From Pikeienuella piscinae (GTDB taxonomy: Bacteria; Pseudomonadota; Alphaproteobacteria; Rhodobacterales; Rhodobacteraceae), in NCBI RefSeq assembly GCF_011044155.1, contig NZ_CP049056.1, forward strand, positions 930,001 through 994,000: a stretch of DNA of 64,000 bases, given 5' to 3'. The translations under genes and the position numbers were made by a program. Under the pieces are notes generated by a model, which worked only from the letters and a program-made list of their open reading frames with translations, had not been told where the DNA came from and did not search any database. Shown here piece by piece: positions 25,602-33,789 of this stretch (within the stretch, counting starts at the first letter, position 1; each line of letters starts with the position of its first letter).

Positions 25602-26441
25602 CTAACGCTTCACCCAGGAGATGAACATGCCGCAGGCGGCGTCGGAGGGGACGTCCCCATTCGTCGGGCCGGCGATCTCCACGCCGACGAAGCGCGGCCC
25701 CGCGAAGGCGGCCGCGTCGAATCCGGGATCCCTGACCGCCACCTGCTCCGCAGTCCGGATCCTGAGCGTCTGATTGGCGCCGCAAGAGACATCGACCCCG
25801 CCCTCGACCTCGGTCGTCCGGCCGCCGAACAGACGCTGGTAAAAGTCCGCTTCGCGCGCCGGTGCGGCGCTCGCGAGCCAGAGCGCGCGGATTCCCGTCG
25901 CGCCGTTCTCATGGCGCTGGTAGCCCACCTTCCAGAACAGGCCCGGCGCGCGGTTCTGACATACGAAGATCGGGGCTTCGGGCGCTTCGGGCGCCCGCGA
26001 GAACGCAAGTGAGAAGGAAAGCGTCGCCTCCGCACCATCGGGCAGCCGACCTTTGCGCTCGAAATCGAACGGCGCGAACGTCTGAAGGCCGGCCTTGGCG
26101 AAGGCGTCGTTATCCGCCCGGGCGTCTTCGGACGCGAAAACCAGCATGGAGGCGCCGTCGCGCGTCGCCGACCGGTTATGCGCGCCGAAGCTGAAAACCG
26201 GCGGACGGGCGCTGAAGTCGTGCGCCATCAGGCCCTCGGGCCGGTCCACCTCCAGCAATTCGATGAAGTTCATCTCCTCGAACTGCGCAATACGGTTCGA
26301 GGTGCCCATCCTGTCCTCGTGCCGGGCGCGCGGGGTCAGCGTGAAGCCGAGCGATTCATAAGTCGCCGCCGCCCGGTCGAGATTCGCGACCTTCAGCACG
26401 ACGTGATCGATTGCTCTTCCGGTCAATTTACAGCCCTTCAT
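25602..26441 (-). CDS. VOC-family (glyoxalase/dioxygenase-fold) protein
   Basis: The 279-residue protein begins with IDHVVLKVANLDRAAATYESLGFTLTP, the standard first VOC module, and contains a second repeat starting near IRALWLASAAPAREADFYQRLFGG. The first module aligns with glyoxalase-like domains of the Glyoxalase_3 type. The ATG at 26441 fits the family start. It is convergent with the MBL gene and divergent from the ABC-like gene. The substrate is unknown. Confidence 0.78.
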   Translation of the reverse strand: MKGCKLTGRAIDHVVLKVANLDRAAATYESLGFTLTPRARHEDRMGTSNRIAQFEEMNFIELLEVDRPEGLMAHDFSARPPVFSFGAHNRSATRDGASMLVFASEDARADNDAFAKAGLQTFAPFDFERKGRLPDGAEATLSFSLAFSRAPEAPEAPIFVCQNRAPGLFWKVGYQRHENGATGIRALWLASAAPAREADFYQRLFGGRTTEVEGGVDVSCGANQTLRIRTAEQVAVRDPGFDAAAFAGPRFVGVEIAGPTNGDVPSDAACGMFISWVKR

Positions 26442-26517
26442 GTTGCGGGGTAAAGATAACGCCATTGATCGGTGGAACGCCATGCGGCACTAATCGCACC
26501 GAGGTTCAGGGGGTCGC

Positions 26518-29127
26518 ATGGAAAAGAATCTTGTCCGCTTCGTATGGAAGTACGGGAAGCTGGACACGATCAAGACCCTGATCGTGACGTTCATGACCTT
26601 TCCGGTCATCTACATTTCCCTCGAAATCCCGAAGATCATCGTCAACGACGCCCTTGGCGCAGGCAAGACGCCGGTAGCTTTCCCGGTGAGCTTTTTCGGA
26701 CTGCGCCTCGAACAGATGAACTATCTGCTGGTGCTCTGCGTGATCTTTATCACCATGATCGTCTTGAACAACTGGCTGAAATTCGTGCTCAACACGCAGA
26801 TCGGTCTGACTTCCGAGCGGATGATGCGGCGGCTTCGCTTCACGCTCTTCGAGGCGGTCATGCGTTTCCGGACCAAACGCTTCCAATACATGAAGCAGGG
26901 TGAGATCGTGCAGTCGGTAATGGGCGAGATCGACGCCCTCAGCGGCTTTTTCGGCGAGGTGATCTCAACCCCTGTCTGGCAGGGCGGGATGCTTCTCGTC
27001 TACATGACTTTCATCTTCATGCAGGATCCCGTGCTCGGCGCGGCCGCGGTCGCGCTCTATCCGGTGCAGGGCTTTCTCATCCCGAAACTGCAGAAGAAGG
27101 TCGTGCGGCTGAACAAGGCGCGCGTCGCCAATGTCAGGAAGATCGCCGACAATATCGGCGAGAGCGTCGGCGCCATCGAGGAGATCCATACCTCCGGCAC
27201 CGCGAACTGGCATCTCGCGCTGATCGCCGACCGTCTTTACGAGAGTTTCGCGATCCGCCTCGACATCTTCAAGCGCAAGTATCTGATCAAGGGGCTCAAC
27301 AACTTCATGATCGCCCTCACCCCCTTCGCCTTCTATCTCTTTGGCGGCATCCAGGTGATCCAGGGCAACCTTGAACTCGGCTCGCTTGTCGCGGTTCTCG
27401 CCGCCTACAAGGACGTATCGGGCCCGTGGAAGGAGCTGCTGAATTATTTCCAGCGCTGGAACGATCTCAACAGCCGTTTCGAGATGGTGGTGGAGAACTT
27501 TTCCGGCGACGAGGTCTATGACCGCGAGCGCATCAACGGCGGCGCCGACGACCCGCAGGCCGTGCTTTCAGGCGACGTCACGCTCCGCGGCGTCAGCCAC
27601 GGGCCGGGTTCAAGCGGGCTCAAGGGCGCGACATGCGCCGCGCCGAGCGGCAAGGCGACCGCGGTCATCGGCGGTGAGGAAGGCGGACGCGACATGCTGA
27701 TGCGGATGATGGCCGGCCTGGTGGAGCCGGAGCAGGGTCGCGTCGCGATCGGCGGCCAGTCGGTGACGGAGGCGTCCCTGCCGGTGATCGCGCGTTCGCT
27801 CGCCTTCGTCTCGTCCGACAGCGCGTTCTTCGCCGGAACGCTGCGCGAGAACCTGACCTATTCATTGCGAAAATCACCTGCGCTTCTGTCGGAGGACGAA
27901 CGCAAGGACGCGCGCGAGCGGCTGGCGGAGGCGGAGCATACCGGCAATATCGCCGCCACGCCCTTTGGCGACTGGACCGATTACGCCGCCGCGGGCGTCG
28001 CCGATTCCAGCGCGCTGAACGAGCGGATCATCGCGCTCGCCGGCCGCGTCGGCCTCGCGGAGGAGCTTTACCATCTCGGGTTGCAGGCGCGGATGAACCC
28101 GGCCGATCACCCCGATCTTGCGGCGCGCATCCTGGACGCCCGCGCGGAGCTTGGCGAAGCCGCCGCGAACGACAGCGAGATCGCCGACATAATCGAATTC
28201 TGGGACGCCGCCCGGATCAACCAGAACGCTTCGCTGCTCGAGAACGTTCTGTTCGGGATGCCGGCTACGGCCCAGGACAGCATCGCCGAATACGCCGAAG
28301 ACCCGAAAGTCCTGACGATACTCGATAGCGCCGGCGCCATGAAGCCGCTGCTCGCCGCCGGACTTTCAATCGCCGAGCAACTGGTCGAGCTGCTCGGCGC
28401 TGTCGATGAGGACAGTTCGCTCCTCGACAGTTTCACCGATTATTCGAAGAAGGACATCCTCGCCTCCGCGGAGATCGTCGACGCCGCGCGACTAAAGGCC
28501 GACTGGAAGCCGAAAGGCGACGAGAAGCGCATTCTTCTCTCGTTCGCGCTGGCGTTCGTTCCGGTCAGAGATCGCCTCGACGTGCTTGACGAAACGCTCG
28601 AGGCGCAGTTGCTGGAGGCCCGCGCCCGCGCGCAGAAGATCGAGAATTACGACGATCTCGTCGTCGGGTTCGGCGGCGACCGATATTCGCCCGCGCTGTC
28701 GCTTTCGGAAAACCTGCTCGACGGGAAACGCCGCCACGATCGCAGGAGCGCCTGGCGGCGCTTCGACGCATTTCTCGAAGCGGCCGTCGAACGCGGCGGA
28801 CTGCGCGACGGCGTCACGGCTGTCGGGCTCAGCGCGCCGCTCGGGGTCGGCGGGGCCGGCCTCAGCGCCTCTTCCAGGCGGCGCGCGGCGCTGGTCCGCG
28901 CACTGCTGAAGCGGCCGGGCACGCTCATTCTGGACGGCGTCGCCGGCGGATCGAGCGAGGACGAGGCCAGCGTTCGCGCCGCGGTTCGCGACGAAATGGC
29001 CGGCCGCACGCTGATCATGGCGCTGAGCTTCGTTGACGCGGCGAAGGACTTTGACCATGTGATCCGTGTGAACGTCGACGGAACGACGAAGGAAGGCGCT
29101 CCCGCCGCGATGCTAGAAGACATCTGA
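26518..29127 (+). CDS. ABC-exporter-like membrane protein with degenerate ATPase domain
   Basis: The 869-residue protein begins with an ABC-exporter transmembrane domain (helices around residues 20-45, 68-90, 150-170, 175-190 and 262-300). From about residue 350 it has an ABC-type nucleotide-binding domain, but the active motifs are lost. The Walker A position (384-391) reads IGGEEGGR with no lysine, the signature (781-787) reads GLSASSRR instead of LSGGQ, Walker B (802-807) reads LILDGV without the catalytic glutamate, and the H-loop has ALSFVD without histidine. Between about 450 and 770 lies a long insert with further ENxxxG-like pieces (ASLLENVLFG near 571-580, SLSENLLDG near 728-736), perhaps decayed domain copies. 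It probably cannot hydrolyse ATP and may be a scaffold or sensor. It heads the redox cluster, 25 bases before a cNMP-binding gene. Confidence 0.88.
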   Translation: MEKNLVRFVWKYGKLDTIKTLIVTFMTFPVIYISLEIPKIIVNDALGAGKTPVAFPVSFFGLRLEQMNYLLVLCVIFITMIVLNNWLKFVLNTQIGLTSERMMRRLRFTLFEAVMRFRTKRFQYMKQGEIVQSVMGEIDALSGFFGEVISTPVWQGGMLLVYMTFIFMQDPVLGAAAVALYPVQGFLIPKLQKKVVRLNKARVANVRKIADNIGESVGAIEEIHTSGTANWHLALIADRLYESFAIRLDIFKRKYLIKGLNNFMIALTPFAFYLFGGIQVIQGNLELGSLVAVLAAYKDVSGPWKELLNYFQRWNDLNSRFEMVVENFSGDEVYDRERINGGADDPQAVLSGDVTLRGVSHGPGSSGLKGATCAAPSGKATAVIGGEEGGRDMLMRMMAGLVEPEQGRVAIGGQSVTEASLPVIARSLAFVSSDSAFFAGTLRENLTYSLRKSPALLSEDERKDARERLAEAEHTGNIAATPFGDWTDYAAAGVADSSALNERIIALAGRVGLAEELYHLGLQARMNPADHPDLAARILDARAELGEAAANDSEIADIIEFWDAARINQNASLLENVLFGMPATAQDSIAEYAEDPKVLTILDSAGAMKPLLAAGLSIAEQLVELLGAVDEDSSLLDSFTDYSKKDILASAEIVDAARLKADWKPKGDEKRILLSFALAFVPVRDRLDVLDETLEAQLLEARARAQKIENYDDLVVGFGGDRYSPALSLSENLLDGKRRHDRRSAWRRFDAFLEAAVERGGLRDGVTAVGLSAPLGVGGAGLSASSRRRAALVRALLKRPGTLILDGVAGGSSEDEASVRAAVRDEMAGRTLIMALSFVDAAKDFDHVIRVNVDGTTKEGAPAAMLEDI

Positions 29128-29152
29128 GCGGCCCGGGCGAAGGGAGGACGCA

Positions 29153-29620
29153 ATGAGCTTGAACAAAGCCGTCGAAACGATGATGGAGACGCCGATCTTC
29201 GCCGGCGTCGATCCCAAGCGTCTGCGGTTGCTCGCTTTCATGGGCGAGAGCCTGACCTACCGCGCCGGCGAATTGCTGTTCAAACAGGGCGACGAGGGCG
29301 ACAGCGCTTTCGTCACGCTTTCGGGCACGGCCTCGGTTCTGATCGACATCGGCGGCGAAAAGCGCGAGGTGGCGGAGATCGGCCCCAAACAGGTCTTCGG
29401 CGAAATGGCGGTGCTCTGCGACATCCCGCGAACCGCGGCGATCGGCGCCAAGACCGACCTCGAAGTATTGCGGATCGACCGGGAATCCTTTCTGAAGCTG
29501 CTCAAGGAATTCCCCGAGGTTTCGCTTCAGGTCATGCGCTTTCTCGCCACCCGGCTTGAGCAGACGACGCGCAATCTCGGCGACGCGCAGGCGCGGATCA
29601 AGACGCTCGAAAGCGCCTGA
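29153..29620 (+). CDS. Stand-alone cyclic-nucleotide-binding (CAP_ED) domain protein
   Basis: The product (155 residues) is essentially one cNMP-binding domain. The phosphate-binding cassette is seen in FGEMAVLCDIPRTAAIGA at about residues 82-99, with the diagnostic FGE and RTA pair. No DNA-binding helix-turn-helix follows, so it is not a Crp-type factor; a short C-terminal helix ends the protein. RBS GGGAGGA precedes the ATG. It is co-directional with the ABC-like gene. Two related domains occur in the oxidoreductase downstream. Confidence 0.88.
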   Translation: MSLNKAVETMMETPIFAGVDPKRLRLLAFMGESLTYRAGELLFKQGDEGDSAFVTLSGTASVLIDIGGEKREVAEIGPKQVFGEMAVLCDIPRTAAIGAKTDLEVLRIDRESFLKLLKEFPEVSLQVMRFLATRLEQTTRNLGDAQARIKTLESA

Positions 29621-29622
29621 GT

Positions 29623-30204
29623 TCAGCCGAAAAGCGGCCCGAAGAGCACGGTGGCCAGCGCCCCCGCGATCAGCGCCGGACCGAAGGGGATCGCCGCCCC
29701 CCGCGCGGCGGGGCCGTGGCGAAGAAAGGCGAATACGACCGCGCCGGCGGCGCCGAGAAAGGCCACACTAGGCAGCGCCGCCCAGCCGAGAAACCCTCCG
29801 ATCGCCGCGAAGAGCTTGGCGTCGCCCTTGCCCATCGCCTCGACCCGCCAGAAAAGGGAAAACGTTCTAAGCGCGAAATACCCGAGTATCGCGCCAAACA
29901 CCCGCGACCAGCCGTCGCCTTCGAGAAACCCGAGTATCGGGCCGAACGTGATCAGCGGAACGGTCAGATCGTCCGGCAGGATCATCCGCTCCGCGTCGAT
30001 CACCGCAAGCGGAGCGAGCGCCGCGAAGAGAAGCAGCGCCTCGCGATCCGCCCCTGCGCCGGTGAGCGCCATCGCCACAGGCGCGCACAGAGCGGCGGAA
30101 AGCGCCGCGACCCGTACCGGACGCAGCGAGAGATCCGCCCGCCGTCGGGCGACGCCATAGCCGAACACAGCGGCCGCGAGCGCTGTCAGGATCGTTTCGA
30201 TCAT
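29623..30204 (-). CDS. Prepilin peptidase, A24 family
   Basis: The 193-residue membrane protease has about six hydrophobic segments. The catalytic aspartates are in VIDAERMILPDDLT and GKGDAKLFAAIGGFLGW, both A24 hallmarks. It lacks the N-terminal methyltransferase domain of PilD and is of the short, CpaA-like size. It stands on the opposite strand inside the redox region and is convergent with the cNMP-binding gene (two-base gap). Its usual partners (pilin, secretion ATPase) are not in the window. Confidence 0.88.
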   Translation of the reverse strand: MIETILTALAAAVFGYGVARRRADLSLRPVRVAALSAALCAPVAMALTGAGADREALLLFAALAPLAVIDAERMILPDDLTVPLITFGPILGFLEGDGWSRVFGAILGYFALRTFSLFWRVEAMGKGDAKLFAAIGGFLGWAALPSVAFLGAAGAVVFAFLRHGPAARGAAIPFGPALIAGALATVLFGPLFG

Positions 30205-30248
30205 CAATTCGCCTTCACGCAACGCACGATCCGCAATATCATCGCGCC

Positions 30249-31295
30249 ATGTTCCGCGCGATGCTCTTCGCCCTTCTGATATCGACCTCCGCGACGCCAG
30301 CCGCTGGCGACGGGCTGGACGCATGGCTCAACGCGGTCGCAGCGGCCGAGCGTGATTTCGACGCGAGTTGCGATGCGCTGCGCGCCACTCAGCCGCCCCA
30401 AGGGCTGGTCTGGCTTCGGCTCGGGCCCAAAGGCGTCGAATTCGTGCCCGCGGACGAGAGCGCCGCCGCCGCCGCCGCGTTCTGGGCCGAGGCCGCGTTG
30501 GGCGCTGAAGCGGCGGCGAAGGCGCTTTACGGCCGCGCGACGGGCGAAGGGTTGGAGGCGGACCCGGTGATGATCGAAACCGGACCCGAAGGCGTCGCCG
30601 TGCATGATGGCGCGGCGCTGCGGCGCGGCGACCCCTGCGACGCGCTCCGCCGGATGGTCCCCGCGCTCGGCGGCGCGGGCGCCAGCATGGGCGGCGACCC
30701 GTTCGACACGGCGCGCGCCGACGCCGCCAGCCGCATTCCGCTGGCGATCGGCGCCGCTGCGGTCGCGCCGCTGGAGGGCGCCCCCGCGGCCGGCGCCTTC
30801 GCGCGCGGCCCCGACGGGATCACCGCCGAGATCAGCGCGAACGAGGACGGCGGCGCCTTCGTCGCGCTCAAGGCCAGCCGGGACGCCAGTCCGGGCGAGG
30901 CGACGCTCCGCATCTATGACCCGGGCGACCGGTTCCACCCGGTCGAGACGATCGACCTCAGCATCCTGCCTGGAGCGGCCCCCGCCCCCGCCGACGCGAT
31001 GGGGGCGCTCAGTCCGGGCGGAAGCATCGAGGGCGCGCTCTCCCTTGGCGAGGTCGCCCGGATCCCGGTGGAGATCGCGGAGACCGAGCGCATTCGCTTC
31101 GCCTCCCGGCCCGGGACCGACATCGCCGCCACGCTGGAGACCGCGGACGGGCGGATCGTCGCCGCCGATGACGACGCTGGCGGGGGCTACGGTTTCGCCT
31201 TTTCCGCCGAATTACAACCTGGCCGGTATTTCCTTTCCGTATCGCATTGTTGCGGCGGCGGCGGCGCATATGCGGTGACGGCGAAACCGAACTGA
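30249..31295 (+). CDS. Secreted protein with a C-terminal PPC-like domain
   Basis: The 348-residue protein has a signal peptide (MFRAMLFALLISTSATPAAG). The middle is alanine-rich and of unknown fold. The last about 90 residues (GGSIEGALSLGEVARIPVEI to SVSHCCGGGGAYAV) look like a bacterial pre-peptidase C-terminal (PPC) domain, a beta-sandwich found on exported proteins. It lies upstream of the oxidoreductase gene in the same direction, divergent from the prepilin peptidase. Role unknown; it may be an accessory envelope part of the redox cluster. Confidence 0.7.
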   Translation: MFRAMLFALLISTSATPAAGDGLDAWLNAVAAAERDFDASCDALRATQPPQGLVWLRLGPKGVEFVPADESAAAAAAFWAEAALGAEAAAKALYGRATGEGLEADPVMIETGPEGVAVHDGAALRRGDPCDALRRMVPALGGAGASMGGDPFDTARADAASRIPLAIGAAAVAPLEGAPAAGAFARGPDGITAEISANEDGGAFVALKASRDASPGEATLRIYDPGDRFHPVETIDLSILPGAAPAPADAMGALSPGGSIEGALSLGEVARIPVEIAETERIRFASRPGTDIAATLETADGRIVAADDDAGGGYGFAFSAELQPGRYFLSVSHCCGGGGAYAVTAKPN

Positions 31296-31322
31296 GCCCC
31301 AACGTGATCAACTACACGCAAA

Positions 31323-31341
31323 ATGCGTCGCTGTAACGCAT
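31323..31341. promoter_or_regulatory. Inverted repeat upstream of the redox operon
   Basis: ATGCGT-CGCTGTA-ACGCAT is an exact 6-bp inverted repeat with a 7-base spacer, 58 bases before the oxidoreductase start in the only sizeable gap ahead of that operon. It could be an operator. No match to FNR or Crp consensus was seen. Confidence 0.35.
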
Positions 31342-31398
31342 GCCGTGATTGACCGCGCGCCTAAAAAAAACCATGATGTCCGCGAGTTGCGAGGGGGG

Positions 31399-33789
31399 AT
31401 GATGACGGATATCTGCGAGATCGCCATCGTCGGCTCGGGTCCTGCTGGCGCGAGCGCCGCCGCACGGGCCGCGAAGCTCGGCGTCAGCCATGTTCTCCTG
31501 GAGCGCACGGATCACCTGTCGGACACGATCTACAAGTACCAGCGCGGCAAGTATGTCATGGCGACGCCGGACAACCTGCCGTTGCAATCCGACCTGAAAT
31601 TCGAAGCCGATACGCGTGAAAACATCCTCGGCTGGTGGGACGACGGCATCGCGGAAACCAAAGTCAACGTGAAATTCAACGCCGATGTCGTCGCCATCGA
31701 AGGGGAGAAAGGCGACTTCACGCTGAAGACCGCGAATGGCGAAGCGGTGAAGGCGCGTCACGTCGTCCTCGCCATCGGTCTACAGGGCAACCTCCGAAAG
31801 CTCGACCCGGAGAAAATTCCGGGCGGCGACAACGGGTTGACGGAATACCAGCTCGACGATCCCAAGGATTATTTCGACAAGGACGTGGTCGTGATCGGGG
31901 CCGGCGATGCGGCCATCGAGAACGCCGTAGCGCTGGCGCAGGCGGAGAACCGCGTCACCATCGTCAACCGCAAGCGCGAGTTCGCGCGCGCCAAGTCCGG
32001 CAACATTTCGCTGATCCTCTCCGCCATCAAGGATGAGCTGCTGGAATGCGTCTATAACGCCAACCCGGTGCGGGTTGAGGAGCGCGCGATCGTCCTTGGC
32101 ACGCCCGAGGGCGAACGCGTGGTGCCCGCCGACCGTGTCATCGCGCGTCTTGGCGCTATGGCCCCTCGCGCCTTCGTCGAAGCGGTGGGCGGCGTTTTCG
32201 AGGAAGGCGCCGATACGCCCCGCGTCAACGAGATCTACGAAACCGACCGTCCCGGGGTCTTCATTATCGGCGCGCTGGCCGGTTACCCGCTGATCAAGCA
32301 CTGCATGAACCAGGGCTATGAAGTCGTCCACACGATTGTCGGGGACCCGGTCGAAAGCATCATTCGCCAGGAGCTGGCGAAGAAATTCAAGATTATTCCG
32401 GGTTTCACCACCGTTCAGGACATGCTGGAACGGATCAAGAGCGCGGTGCCGCTGTTCCAGGGTTTGACGCTGCTGCAGCTCTCCGAATTCCTGCTCGACG
32501 CCGAGATCCATTTCAAACAACCCGGCGAAGCTTTCATGAAGAAGGACGAAGCTGGAGACAGTCTTTTCGTCATCCATGAAGGCGACGTGGAGATTCCGGT
32601 GACGCCGGAAAAGATCTTCCACCTCCATCAGGGCGCGTTCTTCGGCGAGATGGGCTTGATCATGGGCCGACGGCGAACGGCGACCGTGCTCGCCGACCGT
32701 GGCGGAAAGGGCGCGGTCTGCATCGAAATCCCGCGCACAGCCGCGCTCAAGCTGATCGCCTCCTCGCCGATCGCCAAGCAGGTGATGGACGACACCGCCA
32801 TCCTGCGGCAGCTCCAGACCTTCCTCAGCCCGGAGCTGACGCATGAAGACCTCGCCGAGTTGATCGCGGCGGCGGAGCCGAAGCGCTATGGCCGCGGCGA
32901 GACGCTGATCGAGGAAGGCGACGAGGGGGACGCGATCTACGTCATCCGGTCCGGCTCCGCGACGGTCTCCAAGAAGGTCGGCAATTCCGACGTCGTGCTG
33001 GCCTATGTGCCGGCCGGCCAGTTCGTTGGCGAAATGGCCCTGCTCTTTCACCAGACCCGCTCCGCGACGGTCCGCGCGACGGTGCCGGTGGAGGCGATCC
33101 AGCTCGACGGCGCGCTGTTTCGTTCGCTCCTCGACGGCAATCCGAAGCTTCGCGCCATCGTCGACCGGGTTGCGCGCGAGCGCGCCGAGGAGAACCAGAA
33201 GACATCCGACGACGATCTTTCGCGCAAGATCGAGTTCCTGACCTCCGTCGGGCTGGGCGAGGCGACGAACGCCATCGTCATCGACGAGAGCCTATGCGTG
33301 CGCTGCGATTATTGCGAGAAAGCCTGCGCCGAGACGCATGGCGGGGTCTCCCGGCTCGACCGCGCGGCGGGGCCGACCTACGCCAATATCCACGTCCCGG
33401 TCTCTTGCCGGCACTGCGAGCAGCCGCACTGCATGGCGGACTGTCCGCCAAACGCGCTGCAGCGCGACCCGGACGGCGCGGTCTATGTGAACGAGACCTG
33501 CATCGGCTGCGGCAACTGCGCCCGCAACTGCCCCTATGACGCGATCACGATGAGCGCGCTGCCGGCCCCGAAGGGTGGGCTTTTTTCCTGGCTGGTCTTC
33601 GGCGGAAAATACGGGCCGGGCGAAGCCGGAAAGCCGAAGAAGTCGAAAGAAAACAAGGAATTGTCGCGAAAATGCGACCTTTGCCGTCATGTTGACGGCG
33701 GGCCCAGTTGCGTCAAGGCCTGTCCGACCGGCGCGGTGATCCGGGTCGGGCCGGAGGAACTCTTCCGGCGCATTCGGGAGGGCGCGTAA
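31399..33789 (+). CDS. FAD/NAD(P) oxidoreductase fused to two cNMP-binding domains and a four-cluster ferredoxin
   Basis: The 796-residue cytoplasmic protein has four parts. Residues about 5-320 are a thioredoxin-reductase-like flavoprotein with a FAD GxGxxG (VGSGPAG, 11-17) and a second nucleotide motif (VIGAGDAA, 165-172), but no CxxC disulfide active site. Residues about 350-465 and 470-590 are two cyclic-nucleotide-binding domains (FFGEMGL at 414-420, FVGEMALL at 542-549). The C-terminus is an NrfC/DmsB-type module with 16 cysteines in four clusters (633, 636, 639, 643; 670, 673, 678, 682; 701, 704, 707, 711; 759, 762, 771, 775). Electrons would pass NAD(P)H to FAD to Fe-S to the membrane cytochrome b encoded next. 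An ATG at 31399 or 31402 follows GAGGGGGG; a GTG at 31345 is less likely. Confidence 0.9.
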   Translation: MMTDICEIAIVGSGPAGASAAARAAKLGVSHVLLERTDHLSDTIYKYQRGKYVMATPDNLPLQSDLKFEADTRENILGWWDDGIAETKVNVKFNADVVAIEGEKGDFTLKTANGEAVKARHVVLAIGLQGNLRKLDPEKIPGGDNGLTEYQLDDPKDYFDKDVVVIGAGDAAIENAVALAQAENRVTIVNRKREFARAKSGNISLILSAIKDELLECVYNANPVRVEERAIVLGTPEGERVVPADRVIARLGAMAPRAFVEAVGGVFEEGADTPRVNEIYETDRPGVFIIGALAGYPLIKHCMNQGYEVVHTIVGDPVESIIRQELAKKFKIIPGFTTVQDMLERIKSAVPLFQGLTLLQLSEFLLDAEIHFKQPGEAFMKKDEAGDSLFVIHEGDVEIPVTPEKIFHLHQGAFFGEMGLIMGRRRTATVLADRGGKGAVCIEIPRTAALKLIASSPIAKQVMDDTAILRQLQTFLSPELTHEDLAELIAAAEPKRYGRGETLIEEGDEGDAIYVIRSGSATVSKKVGNSDVVLAYVPAGQFVGEMALLFHQTRSATVRATVPVEAIQLDGALFRSLLDGNPKLRAIVDRVARERAEENQKTSDDDLSRKIEFLTSVGLGEATNAIVIDESLCVRCDYCEKACAETHGGVSRLDRAAGPTYANIHVPVSCRHCEQPHCMADCPPNALQRDPDGAVYVNETCIGCGNCARNCPYDAITMSALPAPKGGLFSWLVFGGKYGPGEAGKPKKSKENKELSRKCDLCRHVDGGPSCVKACPTGAVIRVGPEELFRRIREGA

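Noticed and set aside
31300-31330. FNR or Crp-type box near the redox operon
   Set aside because: GTGATCAAC resembles half of a site but lacks the second half at the proper distance.
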